From Nonomuraea typhae (GTDB lineage Bacteria; Actinomycetota; Actinomycetes; Streptosporangiales; Streptosporangiaceae), in assembly GCF_009760925.1 (NCBI RefSeq), contig NZ_VRLV01000019.1, positions 176,105 through 240,104 on the forward strand: 64,000 bases of DNA. Reading direction: 5' to 3'. A program made the position numbers and the translations under genes. Below, piece after piece: positions 47,432-55,549 of the stretch; the stretch's first letter is position 1, and each line of letters begins with the position of its first letter. The notes below the pieces were generated by a model, which ran no database searches, had not been told where the DNA came from, and worked only from the letters and a program-made list of their open reading frames with translations.

Positions 47432-49330
47432 TCATCGTGGGATCGCGCGGCGCAGGAAATCGAGTTGGCAGGCCAACAGGTGCTCGGCGCCGGGCCGGTG
47501 CCCCTCGCGGGCCAGCGGCAGCACCTCATGGGGACGCCCGGCCTCCAGCAGCGCCGTGGAGAAACGCAGCGTGTGCGCGGGCAGCACGTTGTCGTCGGCC
47601 AGCCCGTGGATCAGCATCAGCGGCCGGGACAGGCCGGCCGCCTCCAGGATCGGCGAGCTGCGGTCGTACGCCTCCGGGTGCGCGTCCGGGTGGCCCAGGT
47701 GGCGTTCACGCCAGTGGGTGTCGTACATGCGCTGGTCGGTGACGGGCGCCCCGGCGATCGCCGCGTGGAAGACGTCCGGCCGGCGCAGAATCGCCACCAG
47801 CGCCAGGAAGCCGCCGTAGGACCAGCCGCGGATCGCCACCCGGCTCAGGTCCAGCGCCGGCTCCAGCTCGGCCGCCGCGTGCAGCCCGCTCACCTGGTCG
47901 TCGAGCGCGGGCTGGGCCACGTCGAGATGGATCGCGCGCTCCCATGACGGGCTGCGTCCCGGGGTGCCGCGACCGTCCACGACGAGGACGGCGAACCCCT
48001 GCTCGGCGAACCACTGCGAGACGTAGCCGGCCCAGAACGGCTCGGCCAGCACCTTGCGGATCGCCGGCCCGCCGTACGGGTCCATGAGGACCGGCAGCGC
48101 CCCGTCCCCGGGGCGGTGCCACGACGGCAGGAACAGGGCGGCGCGCAGCTCCCGCTCGCCCAGCCTGAGCAGGCGCATCCTGAGGTCCAGCATCGGTTCC
48201 TCGGCGTGGGAGGCGATCTCGTCGCCGGTGGCGTGGATCCTGGCGGCGATGACCGTGGTGCCGCCGCGCCGGGTGTCGTCCGTGCCCGCGTGGCCGAGTT
48301 TCTCCAGGCCCTGGGCGGGATCGTAGGACCACAGCTGGGTTTCGGTGGGTTCGTCCGTGGCGGTGAAGAGCACGGTCTCGCCGTCCACCGCCTGGACGGT
48401 CAGCAGGTGCAGGCCGGGCGGGGTGACGGGCCGCCCGCCGTACAGGAGCGTGCGGGTGTCGTCGCGGTCGGCGCTGGTGAGCAGCACCCCTTTGGCGGTA
48501 CGGCGGGGCAGTCCGGGCACCAGCGTGACCCAGGCGTCGTCACGCTGTTCGGCCAGGAGGGTGGTCCGGCCGGTGTCCGGGTCGATGGCGTGCACGTGGA
48601 CGTGGCGCTGGTCGCGGCTCTGGAAGGCGGCCAGGGGGCCGTGGGCGTCCCAGGCGGCGGCGGTCAGGTACTCGTCACCCGCCTGAACCCGGAATTTCGT
48701 CCCATCGAGGTTGATGATCCACAACGTCACATCGGCGTTCGCCGTGCCGACCACCGGATACGGGAAGGAGCGCGACGGCCGGGCGGGGTCCAGGATGTCG
48801 GTGACGTGCCAGCGCTGCACCGGCGCCGTGTCCACCCGCGCCACCAGCAGCCGCTGCCCGTCGGGCGACCACCACATGCCGTCGTAGCGGTCGATCGAGG
48901 CCGTGGCCACGTACTCGGGCAGCCCCCACGTGACCTCGGGCCCGTCGGGCTCGGCCAGCACGCGGTCGCCGTCGTCGTCGAGCACCCGCAGCGCGCCCGC
49001 GCGGACGTAGGCGATCCGCCGCCCGGACGGGTCGAGCATGGGCGCCTGCGCCGGTCCCGCGGCGGGCAGGGCGCCGCCGGCGTCGTGCACCTGCCCGTCA
49101 CGCTCGAAGACGATCGCCCGGCAGGCGTCGTCGGCGCTGTAGGCGCCGATGCCGGGCCCGGCCACCAGGCGTTCCTGCTTGTCCTCCCAGGCCCACAGGC
49201 TGCTGTCGCGCAGGAACAGCACGGTACGGCCGTCGGCCGAGACGGTGAAGGAGGAGGGCTTGCCAAGGGTGAAGCGGTTGGTCCGCGCAAGCTGCCGCAT
49301 AAAGGTCATAAACGCAGAATGGCCGCTCAC
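47432..49330 (-). CDS. S9-family prolyl peptidase (dipeptidyl-peptidase IV-like)
   Basis: The 632-residue serine peptidase has an N-terminal beta-propeller-like region (SADGRTVLFLRD; WWSPDGQRLLVARVD) and a C-terminal alpha/beta-hydrolase domain: DPYGGPAIRKV, the nucleophile GWSYGGFLAL, Asp in HGLADDNV and His in EGHRPG. It cleaves peptides, often after proline. No signal peptide is evident. Start is GTG 49330 (AAGG upstream) or ATG 49309. It is near but apparently not part of the MoxR–vWA operon, with a 73-bp gap. Confidence 0.9.
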   Translation of the reverse strand: MSGHSAFMTFMRQLARTNRFTLGKPSSFTVSADGRTVLFLRDSSLWAWEDKQERLVAGPGIGAYSADDACRAIVFERDGQVHDAGGALPAAGPAQAPMLDPSGRRIAYVRAGALRVLDDDGDRVLAEPDGPEVTWGLPEYVATASIDRYDGMWWSPDGQRLLVARVDTAPVQRWHVTDILDPARPSRSFPYPVVGTANADVTLWIINLDGTKFRVQAGDEYLTAAAWDAHGPLAAFQSRDQRHVHVHAIDPDTGRTTLLAEQRDDAWVTLVPGLPRRTAKGVLLTSADRDDTRTLLYGGRPVTPPGLHLLTVQAVDGETVLFTATDEPTETQLWSYDPAQGLEKLGHAGTDDTRRGGTTVIAARIHATGDEIASHAEEPMLDLRMRLLRLGERELRAALFLPSWHRPGDGALPVLMDPYGGPAIRKVLAEPFWAGYVSQWFAEQGFAVLVVDGRGTPGRSPSWERAIHLDVAQPALDDQVSGLHAAAELEPALDLSRVAIRGWSYGGFLALVAILRRPDVFHAAIAGAPVTDQRMYDTHWRERHLGHPDAHPEAYDRSSPILEAAGLSRPLMLIHGLADDNVLPAHTLRFSTALLEAGRPHEVLPLAREGHRPGAEHLLACQLDFLRRAIPR

Positions 49331-49346
49331 GCGGCCTTCGCGAAGG

Positions 49347-49850
49347 TCATTCTACCAAGGTCGTGTCTCCCATCGACTCCAGCAAGATGCGCAGGAGCCC
49401 GGCCAGTTGCTCACGCTGCTCCTCGTCGAGCGCCGCCAGCATGCGGTCCTCGTTGGCCACGTGCGGCCCCAGGAGCCGGTCGACGAGCTCGAGCCCCTGA
49501 GGCGTGAGCCGGATGCGCACCGAGCGCCGGTCTCCGCTGTCCCTGACGCGCTCGACGAGCTCCTTGGCCTCCATCCGGTCGATCCGGTTGGTGATCGCGC
49601 CCGAGGTGACCATGGCCGCCTTGAGCAGCGCCCCCGCGCTCAGCTCGTACGGCGGGCCGGACCTGCGCAGCGTGGCCAGCACGTCGAACTCGAACCGCTC
49701 CAGCCCGTGCGCGTTGAAGAACTCCTTGAGGCCCGTCCCGAGCAGCTGGTGGAGCCGGGAGATCCGGCCGACGATCCCCATCGGGGAGGCGTCGACGTCG
49801 GGCCGTTCCTTCGCCCACTGGGCCAGCAGCATGTCCACGGCGTCGCTCAT
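49347..49850 (-). CDS. MarR-family transcriptional regulator
   Basis: The 167-residue winged-helix regulator has LSAGALLKAAMVTSGAITNRIDRM (recognition helix) and the wing DRRSVRIRLTPQG. AGAGG before ATG 49850 fixes the start. It is divergent from an MFS transporter, with a perfect 16-bp palindrome between them, so it most likely represses the transporter and itself. Confidence 0.93.
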   Translation of the reverse strand: MSDAVDMLLAQWAKERPDVDASPMGIVGRISRLHQLLGTGLKEFFNAHGLERFEFDVLATLRRSGPPYELSAGALLKAAMVTSGAITNRIDRMEAKELVERVRDSGDRRSVRIRLTPQGLELVDRLLGPHVANEDRMLAALDEEQREQLAGLLRILLESMGDTTLVE

Positions 49851-49875
49851 GCAAAACCTCTTAACGTTCACAGAC

Positions 49876-49919
49876 TTGACATTCACCGAACGAAGGTGAT
49901 GATATCTCAACGTTGAGAT
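49876..49919 (+). promoter_or_regulatory. MFS promoter with a perfect MarR-type palindrome
   Basis: TTGACA at 49876–49881 and TGATAT at 49900–49905 form a sigma-70-like promoter (18-bp spacer). The palindrome ATCTCAACGTTGAGAT (49904–49919) overlaps the -10 and the start of transcription, and matches the size and style of MarR operators. Confidence 0.7.
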
Positions 49920-49940
49920 TATCAATGAGAGGTGATCGGC

Positions 49941-51119
49941 GTGTCCATCGTCGCGCAAGAGGTTTCCCTGAAGGAATGGCTGGCCGTGATCGCCGTGGCC
50001 GTGGGCACGTTCGCCATGGTCACCGTGGAGCAGCTGCCCGTGGGCCTGCTCACCGCCATCGGCGGGTCCCTGAACATCTCCGAGGGCGCCGCCGGGCTCA
50101 TGGTGACCGTCCCCGGCCTGGTGGCCTCCGCCACCGCGCCGCTGCTGCCCGTGGCGATCGGGCGGCTCGACCGGCGTACGGTGTTGATCGGCCTGCTCAG
50201 CCTGATGGTGGTGGCCAACGCGGTCTCCGTCGTCGCCCCCAATTTCGCCATCATGCTGGCCTCCCGGTTCCTCGTGGGCATCGGGATCGGCGGGTTCTGG
50301 GCCCTCGCGGCCGGCATCGCTGTACGCCTTGTGCCCGCACAGCACGTCGCGCGGGCCACCTCGCTGGCCTTCGGCGGCGCCACCGCCGCCAACGTGCTCG
50401 GCATCCCGGCCGGGACGCTCATCGGCAACCTCAGCGACTGGCGGGTCGCCTTCGCCGCCGTCGGCGTGCTGGCCCTGCTCGTGGTCGGCGCGCTGGCCTG
50501 GCTGCTGCCGCGCATCCCCGCCAGCGCCCCGGTCCGCCTGGCCGAGCTGCCCCGCCAGTTCCGCAACCCGGTCGTGCGGGCCGCGGTGATCTCCACGTTC
50601 CTCGTGGTCAGCGGCCAGTACGCGGCCTTCACCTTCGTCAGCCCGATCCTGCAGAACGTCTCCGGCGTCCCCGCCGACCTGATCGGCCCGATCCTGCTCG
50701 GCTTCGGCGTCGCCGGCGTCATCGGCACCTTCGTCGGCTCCTCCTGGAACGTCAAGCGCCGCGTCATCACCCTGAGCGTGGTCCTGGCCGCGATCATGGT
50801 GCTGTTCCCGCTGGTCGGCACCACGCCGGTGACCGGCACGATCCTGCTGATCATCTGGGGCCTGGCGTACGGCGGCGCCCCCGTGGCCGTCCAGACCTGG
50901 ATCCTGCAGGGCGCCGGGGAGTCGGCCGAGGCCGCGACCGCGCTGAACACCACGGTCTTCAACCTGGCCATCGCGTTCGGCGCCGCCTTCGGCGGGATCG
51001 TCGCCGACAACCTGGCCGTCACCGGGGCCCTGTGGATCGGGGCCCTCCTGATGGCTCTCACCGCGGCGGCGGCTGCTACTGTGAGCGCGCGACGCGGGGT
51101 GCCTGCTTCTCGAGGCTGA
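49941..51119 (+). CDS. MFS transporter
   Basis: The 392-residue transporter has about twelve hydrophobic helices (EWLAVIAVAVGTFAMVTVEQ at the N-terminus) and the motif GRLDRRTVLIGLL after helix 2, like sugar-efflux/DHA1 families. GAGAGG (49927–49932) selects GTG 49941 over GTG 49932. The stop codon TGA (51117–51119) lies within the conserved CTGAGA of a TPP riboswitch, so transporter and aptamer overlap. Confidence 0.88.
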   Translation: MSIVAQEVSLKEWLAVIAVAVGTFAMVTVEQLPVGLLTAIGGSLNISEGAAGLMVTVPGLVASATAPLLPVAIGRLDRRTVLIGLLSLMVVANAVSVVAPNFAIMLASRFLVGIGIGGFWALAAGIAVRLVPAQHVARATSLAFGGATAANVLGIPAGTLIGNLSDWRVAFAAVGVLALLVVGALAWLLPRIPASAPVRLAELPRQFRNPVVRAAVISTFLVVSGQYAAFTFVSPILQNVSGVPADLIGPILLGFGVAGVIGTFVGSSWNVKRRVITLSVVLAAIMVLFPLVGTTPVTGTILLIIWGLAYGGAPVAVQTWILQGAGESAEAATALNTTVFNLAIAFGAAFGGIVADNLAVTGALWIGALLMALTAAAAATVSARRGVPASRG

Positions 51120-51164
51120 GATCTATACCCGTCGAACCTGATCTAGTTCGGACTAGCGAAGGGA
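51091..51164 (+). ncRNA. TPP riboswitch (THI element)
   Basis: The conserved THI-box pieces are in order: GGGGTGCC (51096–51103), GGCTGAGA (51114–51121), ACCCGTCGAACCTGATCT (51127–51144) and GCGAAGGGA (51156–51164). The last overlaps the ribosome-binding site of tenA (GTG at 51170), so TPP binding probably blocks translation. The 5' third lies inside the end of the MFS coding sequence. Confidence 0.93.
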
Positions 51165-51169
51165 CTGTC

Positions 51170-51844
51170 GTGTTCACCGACGACGTCTGGGCCCAAACGA
51201 CCGACCTGGTGCGTGCCATCCACGAGCACCCGTTCAACGCCGCGCTGGGCGACGGCACGCTCGACCGCGAGCGCTTCGCCTTCTACATCGTCCAGGACGC
51301 GCGCTACCTGGAGGCGTTCGCCAAGGCCCTGGCCGCGGCCGCCATCAAGGCCGCCGACCCGGACGAGATGGCCTTCTGGTCGCAGAGCGCCCACGACGCC
51401 ATCGCCGCCGAACGCACGCTGCACGAGGGGTACATCGAGGCGTACGGCCTCACGGCCGCCGACCTGACCGGCGTGGCGACCTCGCCCACCGCCCTGGCCT
51501 ACTCCTCCTGGCTGCAGGCCACCGCCCTGTCGGCGCCGTATCCGGTGCTGGCGGCGGCGGTGCTGCCGTGCTTCTGGGTCTACCAGGACGTCGGCACCGC
51601 GCTGGTGAGCCGCAGCTCCGACACCCATCCCTACCGCGCCTGGATCGCCACCTACGCCGACCCGGCCTTCGCCGAGTCGGTGACCCGGGCCAGGGTGATC
51701 ACCGACCGGCTCGCCGCCGCGGCCGACGCCCCGACGCGGGAGGCGATGCGGGCGGCATTCGTGAAGGCCACCGAGTACGAGTGGATGTTCTGGGACAGCG
51801 CCTGGCATCTGGAGACCTGGCCTACCGCGAAGTGGTTGCCCTAG
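51170..51844 (+). CDS. tenA: TenA-family thiaminase II/aminopyrimidine aminohydrolase
   Basis: The 224-residue TenA-like enzyme salvages thiamine pyrimidine (formyl-aminopyrimidine to HMP). Family traits are FYIVQDARYLEAFAKALA, the cysteine nucleophile in LPCFWVYQDVG and the C-terminal EYEWMFWDSAWHLETWP with the catalytic Glu. GTG 51170 is directly downstream of a TPP riboswitch, which confirms the thiamine role. The 3' end overlaps a convergent membrane-protein gene by 23 bp. Confidence 0.95.
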   Translation: MFTDDVWAQTTDLVRAIHEHPFNAALGDGTLDRERFAFYIVQDARYLEAFAKALAAAAIKAADPDEMAFWSQSAHDAIAAERTLHEGYIEAYGLTAADLTGVATSPTALAYSSWLQATALSAPYPVLAAAVLPCFWVYQDVGTALVSRSSDTHPYRAWIATYADPAFAESVTRARVITDRLAAAADAPTREAMRAAFVKATEYEWMFWDSAWHLETWPTAKWLP

Positions 51845-52328
51845 CGGAGCGGGTGGCCAGGAGCGCAACCACCGCGACGGAGCCCGCGGTGGTCAGCACG
51901 AGCTTGGCCCAGCTCGCCGCCGTCGCCCAGCCGGGCAGGGCGGCCTTCGCGGCCTCGACCAGGGCGTTTGCGTCCACGCCGGGGAGCGTGATGAACGCGG
52001 CCGTGAAGATCTGGGAGGGGATGATGAGCACCCCCATGACCAGCAGGATCGGGTGGAGGATCCAGGACCCCACGCGCCCGGCCCGCTTGCCGGCGAGGTT
52101 GAGGGCGGCGAGAGCCGCCAGCACGATCATGATCACGATCGCCAGGCCGTCGCTGCCGGCGAAGCTGATCCCGTTGTCGGCCAGCGTCGAGGCTGCGTGC
52201 CCCTGGCGGACCATCTCCGCCTCCGCGGCCTTCTGGGCGCCTTGCCCGAAGAACATCACGATGATGGTCCCGAGCGCGAACGGGACGATGGTCAGTAGCT
52301 GAAGGAAAGCGGCGATGCGCCTGCTCAT
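51822..52328 (-). CDS. Small integral membrane protein
   Basis: The 168-residue protein has about four hydrophobic stretches (LLTIVPFALGTIIVMFFG; LAIVIMIVLAALAALNLAG; ILHPILLVMGVLIIPSQIF; a C-terminal helix). Family unknown. Start ATG 52328 follows GGAGA. It is divergent from a TetR regulator, and two TetR-like operators in the spacer suggest repression by it. Confidence 0.75.
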   Translation of the reverse strand: MSRRIAAFLQLLTIVPFALGTIIVMFFGQGAQKAAEAEMVRQGHAASTLADNGISFAGSDGLAIVIMIVLAALAALNLAGKRAGRVGSWILHPILLVMGVLIIPSQIFTAAFITLPGVDANALVEAAKAALPGWATAASWAKLVLTTAGSVAVVALLATRSARATTSR

Positions 52329-52346
52329 GGTGTGATCTCCTCAGTT

Positions 52347-52390
52347 TTTGAACTTAGTGCAACACTAGAGATCCTTTGAACAAAGTGCAA
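52347..52390. promoter_or_regulatory. Two copies of a 16-bp TetR-like operator
   Basis: TTTGAACTTAGTGCAA (52347–52362) and TTTGAACAAAGTGCAA (52375–52390) are direct repeats 28 bp apart. The first is itself an imperfect palindrome (TTG-n-ACT-n-AGT-n-CAA). Both lie between the divergent TetR and membrane-protein genes. Confidence 0.65.
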
Positions 52391-52403
52391 TACCCTGGGT
52401 ATC

Positions 52404-53060
52404 ATGCCGCTGACGAAGGAACAGATCATCCTGGCCGCCATCGACGTCCTGGACGCCGAGGGCGTGGGCGGGCTGAACATGCGCCGCCTGGGAACCCAGC
52501 TCGACTCCGCCGCGACCGCGATGTACTACCACGTCAAGAGCAAGGACCGCCTGGTCGAGCTGGCCGCCGACCACGTCTTCGGCGAGATCCGCCTGCCCGA
52601 CCTCACGACGGTCCCCTGGCGCCGGGCCGCCGCCGGCCTGGCCCGCGAGGCGCACCAGATGGTCGTGCGCCACTTCTGGCTGATCCCCGCCATGAGCACC
52701 CACGTCATCTACGGGCCCAACAAGGCCCGCTACGACGAGCACTGCCTGGCCGTCTACGAGAGCGCCGGATTCCGCGGCCCCGAGGCGGACCTGGCCTCGG
52801 CGACCATGCTGATGTTCGTCATCGGGGCGGCGCAGGGGGAGTCCGCCGAACTGGCCAGACGGGCCCGGCTCCGCCGGGCGGGCGAGGACGGGGAGAAGCG
52901 GCTGGAGGAGGAGATGGCGGGCTTCGTGGAAATCGCCAGCCGGTTCCCGCGCCTGCGGGCCCGGCTCGAGCCGGGAGCCATGCCGACGACGAGCGCCTTC
53001 GACTTCGGAGTGGAGGCAGTACTCGACGGCCTCTCGTCTCGCCTGAACCCGGTCACCTAG
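52404..53060 (+). CDS. TetR-family regulator (TetR class-like C-terminal domain)
   Basis: The 218-residue regulator has HTH MRRLGTQLDSAATAMYYHVKSKDRL near residues 26–50, closely like the tetracycline repressor's own HTH, and a helical C-terminal domain. It likely binds the two direct repeats just upstream. Start ATG 52404 has no strong Shine-Dalgarno. Confidence 0.9.
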   Translation: MPLTKEQIILAAIDVLDAEGVGGLNMRRLGTQLDSAATAMYYHVKSKDRLVELAADHVFGEIRLPDLTTVPWRRAAAGLAREAHQMVVRHFWLIPAMSTHVIYGPNKARYDEHCLAVYESAGFRGPEADLASATMLMFVIGAAQGESAELARRARLRRAGEDGEKRLEEEMAGFVEIASRFPRLRARLEPGAMPTTSAFDFGVEAVLDGLSSRLNPVT

Positions 53061-53147
53061 GCTCCGCCGGATGCCCGGACTCCAGCTCCTTCGCCACGCT
53101 GCATGAGGGTGTGGGGCCGATCCCCAGGGAACGACCCCACCGGGTGA

Positions 53148-53348
53148 TCAGCGGGACCGGCCGATCCAGTTGCTGAGGCGGGAGATGGCTCCGGCGAGAG
53201 CCGTGAGTCCCGCCAATACGGCGAAGGGAACGCTCCAGGTCGCCAGGTACGTCAACCCGCCGACCGCCGCGGCGCCGAACAGGGAGCTGAAGATGATGAC
53301 CGCGCTACGCACGGACAGGAGCGAGTCGTCATCGGATGGGGGGCGCAT
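53148..53348 (-). CDS. Small two-helix membrane protein
   Basis: This 66-residue protein has two hydrophobic segments (AVIIFSSLFGAAAVGGLTYL and VPFAVLAGLTALAGAIS) and charged ends. AAAGGA lies about 10 nt before ATG 53348; an in-frame TTG at 53351 is an alternative. Function unknown. Confidence 0.6.
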   Translation of the reverse strand: MRPPSDDDSLLSVRSAVIIFSSLFGAAAVGGLTYLATWSVPFAVLAGLTALAGAISRLSNWIGRSR

Positions 53349-53524
53349 CAATCCGGGTTCCTTTCAGTTGGGCACCGGCCGGTAACACGGAGATCAGCGC
53401 ATCCGATGTGTCATCGACATCGAATTGAACCTGTAACCCGAAGGAGGCTGCTGAGCCTCCTGCTCCATGGGTATCGTTTCTGCTGGTCCCGCCCGGCTAC
53501 GGCTGTTGTGTGGACCGATCATTC

Positions 53525-53582
53525 AGGGCCCGGATGTGGAAGACGCGACCTTCGCGGGGTGAGTGTCTTCCAGCCGGGCCCT
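53525..53582. other. Long composite inverted repeat
   Basis: AGGGCCCGG (53525–53533) pairs with CCGGGCCCT (53574–53582), GGAAGAC (53538–53544) with GTCTTCC (53565–53571), and the loop has a further GCGA/TCGC. The 16+ base pairs could be a terminator or a small structured RNA on either strand. Confidence 0.6.
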
Positions 53583-53707
53583 TGGTGTCCCCGGACGCAG
53601 TCGCGCCCCTCACTCCGCGAGCGAGAGGCACGTGTCCGAGGCTGGTGCTGAGTCTAGGGCATGCCACTGCCAAAAGGCGCAACGCGGCATGCGTGTGATG
53701 AACCACA

Positions 53708-53721
53708 TTGCATCCATGCAA
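53708..53721. promoter_or_regulatory. Dyad TTGC-N6-GCAA, distal copy
   Basis: TTGCATCCATGCAA is a perfect palindrome. The same TTGC-N6-GCAA framework recurs at 53830–53843 on the downstream promoter, so both may bind one regulator. Confidence 0.45.
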
Positions 53722-53829
53722 CATTGGGCGAGTCACGCGATCTCCTGGCCTGCCGGGCTTGCTGCCTCCTCGGCGTAGCGGCTGTCTCGTCAAGGGGATC
53801 GTGGGAGGCTGGACACCCAGGTCAAGGGG

Positions 53830-53863
53830 TTGCGTTGGCGCAATGCGGAGTTACCGGTAAGAT
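53830..53863 (+). promoter_or_regulatory. Promoter of the XRE gene with an overlapping dyad
   Basis: TTGGCG (53835–53840) and TAAGAT (53858–53863) are 17 bp apart. The -35 lies within the palindrome TTGCGTTGGCGCAA (53830–53843), ideal for repression, possibly by the downstream XRE protein itself. Confidence 0.6.
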
Positions 53864-53967
53864 GCGCGCCCCGATGTAAGGAGTGAAGACCCCCTGCGTA
53901 GTATGACGCTGCGTGGCAGGACGCCACGATGCGGAAAGCGTGGAACGGAGAGTCGTGGTGATGTCCC

Positions 53968-54519
53968 ATGACTGAGACGCCGCCAGAGGCGGGCAACGAG
54001 TTCTGGGATTGGTTCTCCAAGACCGCGAAGGGTTTGGGCTACCGCACGGAGGCCGCTTTGGCGCGTGCGCTGCAAACTAGCCCGAGCACGGTGTTGCGCT
54101 GGCGGAAAGGAACCCGCCCGACCATCCCGCATTTGCTGAAGATAAGCAGCCTTTTCGGCGTCCGGCTGGAATCTCTCCTCGTTTTGAGTGGCCATGTGCC
54201 CGCGGACCTGGTCCAGGATTCCCGGGTGCCGGAGCCGCCGGGTCACGTGACACCCACGGAACGCATCATCCGCGAGTCTGACCTGGACGAGCGGATGGCG
54301 GAGCTCATGAATTCCTATTGGGCCAGCCGCATCGATGAGGAGCGTAAACGCGTCCAGCGGTTAATCGAGCTTTTGATGTCTGATGCCGTGCCGCTGTCCA
54401 GCGATCAGTTCAGTGAGGAGGTCGGCAGCATTCTGGAAAGCCGACTTTCCGCACATGTGACGCGCGTTATTGTGGAATGGGCGCAATATCGCCAATCAAC
54501 ACGGGAAGGGGGCCTTTGA
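53968..54519 (+). CDS. XRE-family helix-turn-helix regulator
   Basis: The 183-residue protein has a lambda-repressor-type HTH at about residues 15–70 (TEAALARALQTSPSTVLRWR, LLKISSLFGVRLESLL) and a C-terminal helical region with DEERKRVQRLIELLM (possible dimerisation). GGAGAG lies 12–13 nt before ATG 53968; a five-codon frame from ATG 53961 overlaps this start. It probably autoregulates via upstream dyads. Codon use is less GC-biased than in neighbours, hinting at acquisition. Confidence 0.82.
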   Translation: MTETPPEAGNEFWDWFSKTAKGLGYRTEAALARALQTSPSTVLRWRKGTRPTIPHLLKISSLFGVRLESLLVLSGHVPADLVQDSRVPEPPGHVTPTERIIRESDLDERMAELMNSYWASRIDEERKRVQRLIELLMSDAVPLSSDQFSEEVGSILESRLSAHVTRVIVEWAQYRQSTREGGL

Positions 54520-54562
54520 GGCTTTCATCCCGAAACTGGACAAGTGCGCGCATCTTGCTTTG

Positions 54563-55519
54563 ATGGTGAGAGTGGCCCTTCTGAAAAGATCGATTGCCGC
54601 TCTCGGCCTGGCCGCTCTGGCCAGTGCCGGTTACCAGATCTGGAGCTCCCGCCAGGACCGCCGCCGGTACCCGCCGCCCGGCCGCCTCGTGGACGTCGGT
54701 GGGCGCCGGATTCACCTGCTGGAGGCGGGGTCCGGGGCGCCCACGGTGGTGATCGTGCCCGCGCTGGGCACCTCCTCGGTCGAGTACGCGCCGCTGCTGC
54801 CGCCCGTCGGCAGGGAAGCGGCGACGGTAGTGTTCGACCGGGCGGGGCTCGGGTGGAGCGACCCGGTGCGGCTGCGGCCCCTGGCGTTGCTGGACGCCGC
54901 GGCCGACCTGCACACCGTGCTCGCGATGGCCGGGTACGGCCCGCCGTACATCCTGGTGGGGCACTCGATGGGCGGGTACATCGTGCGGCTGTTCGCGGCG
55001 GCCCACCCGGAGGAGGTGGCGGGGGTGGTGCTGGTGGATTCCAGTCATCACGATCAGGCCAGCAGGTATCCGGATTATCACTGGAAGACGGTCAAGGCGG
55101 CGGCCGCCGATCTGGCCAGGCCGTACGGGGTGTGGCGGCTGGCGATCGCGATGGGGCTGGCCGACGGGCCGGGACATCTGGTGCTGGGCAGCCGGCCACG
55201 GGCGACGTCGTGGTGGGAGAACGCGCTGCGGGCGCGGATCGGGCTCGAGGTGGGCCGGCGGGCGCCCACGCTCGGGGACATCCCGCTGACCGTGGTGACC
55301 TGCAGCGAGCGCAATCCGGACAACGCCACGCCGCGCCAGGCGGCCGACTTCAGCAGGCACTACCGGATCTGGTACCCGCTTCAGCGGGACCTGCTCCGCC
55401 TGTCCACCAGCAGCAGGCACGTCGTGGCGGAGAACGCCGGGCACTACGTGCACCGGTCCAGGCCGGACGTCGTCGCCCGGGCGATCCTGGACCACGTGAA
55501 AGGCGCCGGCCCCCTGTGA
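54563..55519 (+). CDS. Alpha/beta hydrolase with N-terminal membrane anchor
   Basis: From ATG 54563 the product has 318 residues. A hydrophobic N-terminus (SIAALGLAALASAGYQIW) suggests a signal anchor, so the enzyme probably faces outward. The hydrolase core has nucleophile VGHSMGGYIVRLF, VVFDRAGLGWSDP and the C-terminal His in ENAGHYVHRS. Substrate is unknown. The frame is open further up (to 54470), but those residues look non-coding. The stop lies in a terminator hairpin. Confidence 0.85.
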   Translation: MVRVALLKRSIAALGLAALASAGYQIWSSRQDRRRYPPPGRLVDVGGRRIHLLEAGSGAPTVVIVPALGTSSVEYAPLLPPVGREAATVVFDRAGLGWSDPVRLRPLALLDAAADLHTVLAMAGYGPPYILVGHSMGGYIVRLFAAAHPEEVAGVVLVDSSHHDQASRYPDYHWKTVKAAAADLARPYGVWRLAIAMGLADGPGHLVLGSRPRATSWWENALRARIGLEVGRRAPTLGDIPLTVVTCSERNPDNATPRQAADFSRHYRIWYPLQRDLLRLSTSSRHVVAENAGHYVHRSRPDVVARAILDHVKGAGPL

Positions 55520-55536
55520 GGTCGGGGCCGGCGCCT
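55501..55536. terminator. Bidirectional terminator between hydrolase and copA
   Basis: A perfect 13-bp stem (AGGCGCCGGCCCC 55501–55513 with GGGGCCGGCGCCT 55524–55536) has a 10-nt loop. It lies between convergent genes and includes the hydrolase stop. Confidence 0.85.
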
Positions 55537-55549
55537 GGATCCACCGTAC

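Larger units (their letters stand above)
53349..53967. other. Non-coding regulatory region upstream of an XRE regulator
   Basis: This 619-bp stretch has no convincing gene; short frames in it have unlike codon use. It holds a GGAGGC/GCCTCC hairpin (53443–53460), a large composite hairpin (53525–53582), two TTGC-N6-GCAA dyads (53708–53721 and 53830–53843), a promoter (53835–53863) and a CGTGGC/GCCACG hairpin (53912–53928). It looks regulatory and may encode a small RNA. Confidence 0.5.
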
